From: Hyphomicrobium sp. ghe19
GTDB lineage: Bacteria; Pseudomonadota; Alphaproteobacteria; Rhizobiales; Hyphomicrobiaceae
Direction of reading: 5' to 3'
NCBI RefSeq assembly: GCF_902712875.1
Contig: NZ_LR743509.1
Coordinates: 1,936,001 to 2,000,000 of the forward strand
DNA length: 64,000 nucleotides
How positions within the stretch are numbered: position 1 is the stretch's first letter; the number at the start of each line of letters is the position of its first letter. The notes under the pieces were generated by a model, which made no database searches, was not told the origin of the DNA, and saw only the letters and a list, made by a program, of their open reading frames with translations. The translations under genes were made by a program, and so were the position numbers. This document shows, piece by piece, positions 33,231 to 42,200 of this stretch.

Positions 33231-36155
33231 TTAAGCTCCTATCAGTCCATGAGTTACTAAGGCGTCCTGCAGCGCTTTCACGCGACTAGCTAGCTGTGCA
33301 AGTGTGATGGTTGTCGTGTCATATGCAGTCGCCTTGTTGGAGGTGTTGGTCATCGCGGTCCAGCCTGTCTCACGCGCGCCGAGCACCTTGACGTTGTTGA
33401 CGCGATAGATCTTGCCGCTCGCAACGTCGAAGTCGCCAGAGTTCAATATCTTGCCGGCCGAATGCGTAAGCGTGACGTTGCCGTTATTGAAGTTCAGAAC
33501 AGCGCCATTTGGGAACGCGATCGCATTAGTCGCCGCCGTGATAGCGGTGAGGTCGATGGCATTGTCGAAAGCACCAGATAGAGCGATACCTTTTTTAAAC
33601 TTGACGTGGCCAACGTCGGCAAGTCCGGCTTCGATTTTGAGGCCATACCCGATCTCTACGTCGGCACCGCTTCCCGGCGATGAGCGGAACCCGATGATAT
33701 CGATGCCATATCTAGCGTTGTTGTTATCGGTGCCGTTAGCCTGAATGTCGACTTCGATGCCATAGAGACCGACAGTCGGGTTAGTGACACTTGACGTGTC
33801 TATTGCCTGGGCGACCATAGCCCACGTTGGACCCGCGTTCTGCTTAATAGCCTGACCATAGATTGCAACGTTGTTTCCTGCGGTCGCATTATTGGTGATG
33901 GTACTCAGGAATGCCCATTGATAATCTGCGACACCGGACTCGACGTACTGATTGACCCACAATGCGCTTTTGGTAACGCCCGCAACACCGCCTACGTAAT
34001 AGTCTTCTTTTTGAATTCTGAAGGATGCTTGCTCTGCAGGCCGTGTCGTATTTTGCTTCCACGAGAAAAAGGGATGCTGTGTACCCTGAGTTCCCGTGCC
34101 GGAGACATCGGCAGTGAGATTGATCGTCCCCGGCGTGCCGTCGCCAAGCGAAGCAATCTTCAGTCCCGTAAACGTCTTGTTGGCGAGGGTCTGAGCGCCG
34201 CCGACTGTAACAACAGATGCCGCGTTAGTTCCCGGCGTGGCGACGCGAAGATCACCGCCACTAACCGTCAACACATCGGCCGCGTGCGTGAGAACAACGT
34301 CACTGTTGGCGAAGTTTAGGGTGCCATTGGGCGCGATAAACAGGTTTTTCCAACCCCTTATTCCGGCACCGAGGGAGGCAGCGCCGTCGACTGTCGGCGC
34401 AATATCTCCTGTGGTGACGATAGCGCCGGCTACTGTGACCTGTGCTGGCGTGACTTGCATCGTCGGGTTGCCACCAACGACAGACAACAGCGCCCCGCCA
34501 TTGTAAGAAAGGTATGTCGCGCCCAGAGAGGTGCCGCCATCACCCGCAAACCAGCTAGACGGCGCAGCCGTCGCGGCAGCGTCGAAGTAAAGGCGTTGCA
34601 TTTGCTTGAGGGCAATTGCGCATTGAGTGGACGTTAACGCAGTGCCGGTGAAGTCAAGTCCGACTTTCCAACTGCCGGTCAACTGATAGCCAGCGTCCGC
34701 TGCGACAGTCGAGCTAGCGCTGGATTGCAGCCTTACGCCGATGTAAGGCGATGTGTAGCCCGCGGCGCGAGCGCCCGTGCGGCCGAAGTTTAAGACAAGC
34801 CCGAGCGCAGCGACATCATTCTTTCCGTTGTCGTTGAGGGCGATCTCGGACCCATAGAGGTTCACAAGTTCTGTGTTGGCCCCCGTCTGGCCGCCAACCA
34901 CTGTCGCAGAGTTGCGCCCCGTCCACGACGTGGCCGACGCTGCTGTGCCGTGCTTTGTGACGCCTACGGTCCCGAAGAACGGGTTATAGTCGCCATATCC
35001 GGAATGCTGCGCGTCTACATGGTAGCCCGCGACCATAGTTCGGCCGCCGCTGTCTGTCGTGACGAACTGCTGATAGCCCGCCACGTTGACCATGTGCATA
35101 TACGCACCCGCCAAGTTCGACAGGGACGTGTATGAAGTCGGGTTGCCAGTGTAATCCGCAGCTTGCCGAGTTGTGTCTTGGTACCATTGGTTGCGGCTGA
35201 TTCCGACTGTGCAAGGACCGAAGACCTGCGCGTCAAGGAGCGCACCCATCAAGAAAATGGGCGCTGCCGGTGATATGCTCGCAGACAAATGATAGTTGCC
35301 AGCAGGGGCGAATACCGGACCAAGGCCCGCGCCGACCGCCGCTAGTATCTTCGCGCGGTCGTCGGTGGCCCCATCGCCCACGACGCCGAAGTCTTTAAAG
35401 CTCACAACGTCGCGCATCTTCGCTTGATACGTGCGGTCTACTGCACCCGCGCCAGCCTGCTTGAATACTAACGCCCCAGCCGCAGCCGCTGCGCTAGAAG
35501 CTGCCGCTGATGCCGAAGCGGCCGCATTTGTTTCCGACGTTGCCGTCTTCGTCTCCGACTTGCCGGCGGCCGTTGCACTTCCAGCCGCAGCCGCTGCGCT
35601 AGAAGCTGCCGCCGATGCCGCGCCAGGAGCGGCAAGAACACCGGCCATATTCTCGGCGACGGCTTCAACGTCGCCAGCTATTGCGGCAACCGCATCGATA
35701 TTATCGGCGCTATCGGAAAGACGCAAAATATCCTCGACAAGCTTGTCAAGCTCGCTCGGATCTGCTGACGCTGGAATTTTGACGGACCGATCAATCTTCT
35801 CGGCAAGCTGCTGATCGCGCATGACGGCGAGATCCAGGCCGCGCTCGACCGTTTCAGCGTAATAAGCGCCCTGATTTTCCAGGTCGATATCCTGCACGAA
35901 AGGGACATTTGGCAGGATCGTGATTGATTGGTCCTTGCTCGGCTTGACGACGGTCCTAATCTTGCCGCCCTCGTCATTGCCGACGCCGCTAACTGTATAG
36001 TCGATATTGAGCGCCAGAGACGTTTCGACGCCACCCTCGGTGCGGATCACCTTAAGATGCGTTTCGTCCACGATCTTAAATTCATATTCGAATAGATCCG
36101 TCACGCCGTTCCCTAAGTAAGGTCCGGATCTATTGGTATCGCTTGAAACGGTCAT
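33231..36155 (-). CDS. phage tail fibre / tail spike protein
   Basis: 974 residues. The N-terminal ~150 residues resemble the T7 gp17 attachment domain (NGVTDLFEYEFKIVDETHL; YAETVERGLDLAVMRDQ). An Ala/Ser-rich repeat linker follows (about 175-245), then a pectate-lyase-like beta-helix opening (FKDFGVVGDGATDD). The distal part has repeated LNFANSDVVLTHAADVLTV-type segments (again as LNFNNGNVTLTHSAGKI) and a C-terminal helix (ITLAQLASRVKALQDALV) likely to trimerise. It recognises the host surface. ATG at 36155 is preferred over GTG at 36185. Confidence 0.88.
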   Translation of the reverse strand: MTVSSDTNRSGPYLGNGVTDLFEYEFKIVDETHLKVIRTEGGVETSLALNIDYTVSGVGNDEGGKIRTVVKPSKDQSITILPNVPFVQDIDLENQGAYYAETVERGLDLAVMRDQQLAEKIDRSVKIPASADPSELDKLVEDILRLSDSADNIDAVAAIAGDVEAVAENMAGVLAAPGAASAAASSAAAAAGSATAAGKSETKTATSETNAAASASAAASSAAAAAGALVFKQAGAGAVDRTYQAKMRDVVSFKDFGVVGDGATDDRAKILAAVGAGLGPVFAPAGNYHLSASISPAAPIFLMGALLDAQVFGPCTVGISRNQWYQDTTRQAADYTGNPTSYTSLSNLAGAYMHMVNVAGYQQFVTTDSGGRTMVAGYHVDAQHSGYGDYNPFFGTVGVTKHGTAASATSWTGRNSATVVGGQTGANTELVNLYGSEIALNDNGKNDVAALGLVLNFGRTGARAAGYTSPYIGVRLQSSASSTVAADAGYQLTGSWKVGLDFTGTALTSTQCAIALKQMQRLYFDAAATAAPSSWFAGDGGTSLGATYLSYNGGALLSVVGGNPTMQVTPAQVTVAGAIVTTGDIAPTVDGAASLGAGIRGWKNLFIAPNGTLNFANSDVVLTHAADVLTVSGGDLRVATPGTNAASVVTVGGAQTLANKTFTGLKIASLGDGTPGTINLTADVSGTGTQGTQHPFFSWKQNTTRPAEQASFRIQKEDYYVGGVAGVTKSALWVNQYVESGVADYQWAFLSTITNNATAGNNVAIYGQAIKQNAGPTWAMVAQAIDTSSVTNPTVGLYGIEVDIQANGTDNNNARYGIDIIGFRSSPGSGADVEIGYGLKIEAGLADVGHVKFKKGIALSGAFDNAIDLTAITAATNAIAFPNGAVLNFNNGNVTLTHSAGKILNSGDFDVASGKIYRVNNVKVLGARETGWTAMTNTSNKATAYDTTTITLAQLASRVKALQDALVTHGLIGA
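35476..35507. repeat. 32-bp direct repeat in tail-fibre linker (copy 1)
   Basis: Identical to 35581-35612 over 32 bp and nearly so for 8 more. It encodes the Ala/Ser-rich AAASSAAAAAG-type linker. Such repeats can expand or shrink by recombination and change fibre length. Confidence 0.8.
35581..35612. repeat. 32-bp direct repeat in tail-fibre linker (copy 2)
   Basis: Second copy of 35476-35507, 105 bp away (in frame), so exchange between copies would delete or duplicate 35 residues without a frameshift. Confidence 0.8.
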
Positions 36156-36200
36156 TGTAAGGTGGCCCCCGCTATTTGAGGCCACCCTACGGACAGATGG

Positions 36201-39200
36201 TTATCTGCCTCTCCGCCCCAGGATGTATTCGAGCGGCGAAACGTCTTCGCCTTCGTTGCCCCGCATCAGAGCGTCGACGCCGCGATTGACCTGAGTTGCC
36301 GGAAGTCCCGTCGCCAAGCCCGTCGCGTTGATGATACCCTTGATGTCTTTCGGCTTGATGCCTGACAAACCATCTTCGGACATTGGCGCGGTCAGCACGT
36401 TAAACAGACCGACAGCCCCCTTGCTCGCGTCGCCCATGATGCCGCCATATGCGCCGCCACCGTCGAAGCCTTGCATCGCGCTCGCACCGTCACGAACGAA
36501 CGGGATCGTTCCCATGACACTCAGGCCCGTTTGCTTCGCCAGGAACTTCGCCCAGCCGTCTTCTTCGCCGCCATCGTCGCCGCCAGGAAGCTGCCCACGG
36601 ATCGCGGCCATAACGACGGCTTCGAGCATGAACAGGAACGCCATGTCGACGGTCCACGATATAACCTCGCCGGCCGATTTGGCGCTGACGCCTTCTTGCC
36701 GGACCGTCCGCGACGCCTTGCCCGTCCGCTCGTAGGCGACGTTGAACTTCGCGAACATATAGGAGCCGAGCGCCGTAAACAGCCGCACCACATCATTCTG
36801 CCGAGCCGTCCGCGAAACGGAGCCGCGTTCAATAGCCGAGCGGTCGGAGAACAAGCCAGACGCCTGCGACCGCTTCACGACGTCGTCGGCGTGCGCAATG
36901 GCCTTCGCCTCGTCATTCCCGAAGCGGCGCATTCCCTGCGCGTACCCGGCAAGCCAAGACGGAATGTCGACGACGTACCACTGCACCTTGGTCATCAACC
37001 AAAACGACAGCGGCCCGATCCACTCCGATTTGATATCGCCCCACCTGGACGCAACCGGCCCCATCTTCGGATCGTTGTAGAAGTCGTGAATGTCCTTGTT
37101 AAACGTCGTCGCGCGCGTGCTCATGAAAGCCGACTTTGCCGTGATGTCGTCGACAGCGCCCGGCCGTAGCGACGCCTGCAAGCCCCGCACGAAGTCGCGC
37201 TTGCCCATCGCGACCATAGTCTGCGACAGGCCGGTAACCTGAGACGCGACGGTCACGAGGTTGAAGGCGAGCTTCGCCGCCGTGAAGTTCGATTTGAGCG
37301 TGCGCGCCGCGCGGCCGACAAAATCGCCCGACCGCAGCTCACCCTCTGCAACGTCCTTCAGCCAAAGTTCGAGAGCATCGAAGTCGGCTTGTTTGCCCGT
37401 CTCTGTGAAGGCGTCGCGAATGCGCCCGTTCTGCAAAATGCGCCAGGAGTTGGCGACGGGCTCGCTCAATTCCAGATCATAGATCACCTGATTGACGTGC
37501 CTGTGAAGCACGGACATATCAAGCTCAACGTCACGGCCCGACGACTGCGCGCGTTCCTTCAAATGCCCGTTGCGGGTCTGAGCCTTGCCGAAACGGCCAG
37601 CCTGCAACGACTGCGCAATCTCTTGCGTTTGATCATCCCGAGCCAGCGACGAAAGACGCGGATCATACTTGATCGGATAATATCCGCCCTTCAGCGACTT
37701 GCCGCCGATTGTTACCGGCGAGCCTTCCACCCGTTCCGGCTCTACGCCCGTCGTCCGCTTCTCGCGGGCCACGATGTCATCCCAGAACGACCCAACGTAA
37801 TCCCACACCGACTGTACGAACTTTGCATCGCGCTCGTCGAGCGTCGCCAGGATCGCGGCAACTTGCGCCTCAGTGAACGACCCGCGCACCTTGGGATCGG
37901 TAAGCCGCTGCATGTTGCCGTCGTTGCCGGTATTGAGCGCAACTGCGATCCGTTCCCACTTCGAGAGCGCAAACCCGATCTCCGGCATGTGTCGACGCAC
38001 GGCCATTTCGCGCCGTTCGGCCTTCGAGTAAACCGAATAGAGCCCTTCGAGCGCCGTCGCCGCCTTTTCCTTGCGCACGATCAGACGGCTCATCGCGGCG
38101 TCGATTGGTGCCTTGATGTTGCGGTATGCCGTACCAGCATCTTTGAACCCGTCGATTTCTCGCAGGAGCGTCGTCGCGTTGAGCACCAGGTCAAGGAACT
38201 GCCGCGCGCCATGGCGGATAGCTTCGGCCTTGGTCTTGACGCGCCCAGGTGGCCGCTTCTTGACGTTCGCCTCGAAGGCTTCTGCAATGTCAGTCACGAC
38301 CTCATCAAGCGCGCGCTCGTTCTGCGCATCGATCAGCTTGTCCCATCGCGTCGCGACGTGCTCAAGGTTCTTCAGGCTATCGATCACGCCGCGAAGCTGT
38401 TCGACCGGCAGAGTTTTGTAGGGCTTGCGCGCCGCGTCTGACAACACGCTTTCAGGGATAGCAATTTCGTTCTCGCGACCGGCCGCCTTCATCGCCTCAA
38501 TGAAGTCGTTGAGCGTGCCGCGCCGCTGTTCAGCCGCGCCGCTGATCTTGCGGAAGTCGTGCCGTTCGAGAATTTCGTCGATAGCGCCCAGGTAATCGAT
38601 TGTCGCATTTTCGCGCCGGCCAGCGCCCGCGATACGCTCGCGCGTCGCCTTGCTGTTCAAGCGCTTGACGTAGTTCTCCGCTTTCTCGACTTCATCGGCC
38701 ACCTTGCGCGATTCCATGTAGAGCGCATGGTTGACCAGTTGCCGCCGCTTCGCGTCGATCAAGTTCGCGACGAGCTCGTTGTAACCAGCCGTGTGTGTCT
38801 CGACCGCCTTCGTACCAAGGAACTGGCCGCCTGGACCGAAACGCCGCTCTGTGCGCAGCACAGTCGCATCGCTGCTTTCGAGCTTTGCGTTGCGTTCCTC
38901 GATTGCCTTCGCCAGACTATCGGGCGACGCCTCGCCCTTCGCCACCGCGCGCGCCTTCGCCTCGATACGCCGGTTTGCATTCTGAAGCCAAATGCTGTTG
39001 CGCGCGAGTTGCGCGGCCAGCCGTTCCGCTTCCTCCGCAGCCTTACGTTCAGCCGCAAGGAAACGGCCCGAAGCCGTCGCGTCACGCACGCGCATGCGAG
39101 CAAGCGTCTGGCGTGCAGATGCCCGCGCTTCTTTGGCCGTCAATCCCGGCTCACGTTCAGCTACCTCGGAGACCGCTTTAAGCTCTGCGGCGATCCACTG

Positions 39201-42200
39201 GCCGCGCTTGTCGACGTGAACCGCGTCCACCGCTTCCGCTTCGAGCGAGCCGTCATTCAGCACGTCGCCGTGACGATCTTGCATAATGCGATCCGTCTCG
39301 GCCTCGATTGCCTCGGCACGCTTTGGTGCGCGTTCCATGGCCTGTATCATTTCATCGCCGCTATCGAAGCCAAACCAGCCGGCCGCCTCGTCGGGATCGA
39401 TGCCGCCCTCGACCGTGTAAACCGCTTGCTTCCCGCGCGGCAAAGTTTTGAGAACGCCCGAACCGTACCGAGCGACAAGGATTTCTTTCGATAGCCTCAT
39501 GTCCGGCAGGTCTTGATCCTGACCGTCGCCAAGCCAGCGCTTATTGCCCATCCACTCGATTGCGCGGAAGTACGGCAGCGCGTTGATTTGCGAAGTTACT
39601 TGCGCCTTGACGGTCTCGCGTTCCTTCTTAAACCACTTCTCTTTTTCCCTTTTAATCGGCTCCATAATTTCGCGAAGCAAGCGAGCTTTGGCGCTATCCT
39701 CGGCCTGCTGGCGAAGCTTCATCAGGTTGGCGTACTCTGCCGCCGTGAGCCCAAGCTGCTCAGCCGTCGCGAAGACAGGCGTTGAACCGCCAATGTTGCC
39801 TTGCGCTTTGGCGATCTCCTCATCTGTCGCAATCATTCGATCAAAAACGCCCCGGATCTGATCCGAAGGATTGACGTTGAGACCAGCCAACCGCTGATAG
39901 ATCGAGACTAGCCAAGCTCTGAATTTCTCGAACGCCGAGCGCAATTCCTCATTCGGCGCGCGGCCCTCCATCAGATAGGCTTCAAACCCGCGCGCAAACT
40001 GCTCTTGACCGCCGACGACGATAGCGCGGTCCTTTACCGCGTCGCCGGTCGTCCCGATGTCCAGCCATGCCGTCACGTCTTCAGGGGACACAGTGACGCC
40101 ATCGGTCGACCGCGTGGCATCTTTCGCCACGGCGTCGGCGTTCTCGCGCCACCATTCCCGCACGGCCTTAACGTCCGCAGTGGCTTGCGCCTCACCGCGC
40201 GCAGCAAGATCTTCCAGGACGGTCAGGAAGTAGTGGCCGCTTTCGTGAATGACGGTCGACAGGTTTGCAGTCTCGAACAGGCGAATGATCGTCTCGCCGT
40301 TGCCGACACCGGCAGCAGGGAACTGGATCGAGCCGTGCGGACGGTTGCCGTTCTGGAATAGGCGCTTGCTATTCTTGAAATCCGCAACCGCATCGGCTAC
40401 ACTCCCACCGGTTGCGGCCCCCTGCCCTCTCTTCTGGACGCCTTCCGGCGAAAGGTTGCTTGCAGGGGTCGCCGCGACTTCGAACCCCTCAATCTGATAC
40501 TGACGCAATTTGCCATCGCCCACGTCATGAAGGACGAGGCGCACAGACATTTCGCGCCCATCAACCACGATACGTGCAGCGGCATGAACGACCTTCTGTC
40601 CTTCAACCGTCTGGCTTTTTGCGTCGGCGTAGGTAACGGCGTTCTGCACAATTTCAGGAAGATGCGGGATCAGATCCGTGCGGATCGAAAGGCCATCGCG
40701 CATCCATGAATAAACGGACTTCTTGGCCCGGTTGAAAGTGACGGCTTCGCCGCTCGCCATCGTCGCGGTGTCGTTCTTGAACTCGCGCAGGGCAGCCAGC
40801 GCATCCTGCATGGATAGCCCGCGCGCCCCGCCGATAACGACCGGCGCAAGCTTCATATCGCCGTTGCGCTGCACGGGCAGATCGCGCCCGCCACGATCCT
40901 GTTCGCTTTGGAATAGGACGCGCCCAGGGGTTACGGTAGCCTCGCGCTCAGGCATGCCGGCAGACAAAGCATTGAACGCCGTGCCATGCGCGCCCGAGCG
41001 AACGATGATAGCCTTGCTATCGGGAACGTCGGCCGTTTTCCAAGGCGCAGGAATGGCGCCCTTCTTTACCGGCTCGCCAAGAGCAGCAGCGACATCCCTT
41101 TGGCGCTTGTCTTCTCCGCGCTGCATGCGGTCGCGCATCTGGACGTTGCGCGCTTCGACTTCGCCATAGATGCGCTTATAAAATTCGAACTGCGCAGCCC
41201 GCTTCATTTCCTCATGGACGACTTTCATTTCGGCCTTCAACACCGGAAGCCGATTAAGTTCGTCCAAGCTAGCGCTGCCGTCGTCAACTTTCGCGTTGAT
41301 GGCCTCCCATTCTTTGAGCAAAGGCTCGGCTTGGCGCGCGAAAAATTCTACGTCCGCACCTTCGTAAAGCTCGCCAGACGAGAGATTGCCGCCCCCCTCA
41401 AATCCTTCCTCGTCCTGGATTGCGTGCGCAATTTCATGCAACAGCGTCGAACGCGCGTCGTCGAGCGATGTGCCTTTGGCAACAATCTCGAAGCCGTCCC
41501 AACTGCCCCGATGTATCCCGACTTTGGGATTGATCACGAACTTAACCGGGATGCCCTTGAAAATCGGGTACGCTGCGAACAGCTTCGGATGGTCGAGCAA
41601 TTCGCCTAGGGTGCCGTCGAACGTCTTGATTGAATTAACGGCCGCATTTTTCAACAAGCCTGCGTTTATCGTCGCGTCGGCGTCGCTGATCTCGAAGCGC
41701 CACACGCCATCAGGCCCGACGAAAAAGCCGGTTTGATCATAGATCTCGTCTCGCGTCGCGCCATTGGCGCGCATGAGCACGGCGCTTGACATGGCGTTCA
41801 GGTCCGCCGTCCGTGCGCCTATACCGGCGAACTGATTGAACGACGACGTGTCTGCCTTTTCCAGTGCCGCCCTGATCGTCGCGTCATCGTCGTCAAGCGA
41901 CACGCCGACCTCGGCAAGATGTTCTTCAATGCCGGTCAGATCTCTTGCGCGTTCAATCGCGGGATCGATGGCATCGTGCGCCGAATACTGAGCATTGCCG
42001 GACAATTCCGCGTCGATAGCTTCCCAGAGCGCCGCCGAAATATCAGGAACCTGCCGCCCCTCTTCAGTGGCCCGAAGGAACTCGATCACTGTCGGGTCAT
42101 TCGCCATATAGCCGCGCTCGATTGCAGCAAGCGCCACGTCGCTTGCCCCGAATTGCTTGCCACCTTCCGAGGGAAGCATCGACGCTTGACCGGGAACAAA

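Noticed and set aside
35431..35814. CRISPR-like or tandem repeat array in GC-rich sequence
   Set aside because: The repeats are Ala/Ser codons of the tail-fibre linker, only two true copies exist, and there are no spacers.
33231..36155. Diversity-generating retroelement, suspected because the head genes are BPP-1-like
   Set aside because: No reverse transcriptase, no template/variable repeat pair and no C-type lectin-like end is visible near the fibre gene; the C-terminus is a helix instead.
37389..38441. Long plus-strand frames opposite the giant protein, the terminase and capsid genes (also 52295-53716, 45281-46330)
   Set aside because: They arise from high-GC third positions on the coding strand; the sense frames have recognisable domains and contiguous operon structure.
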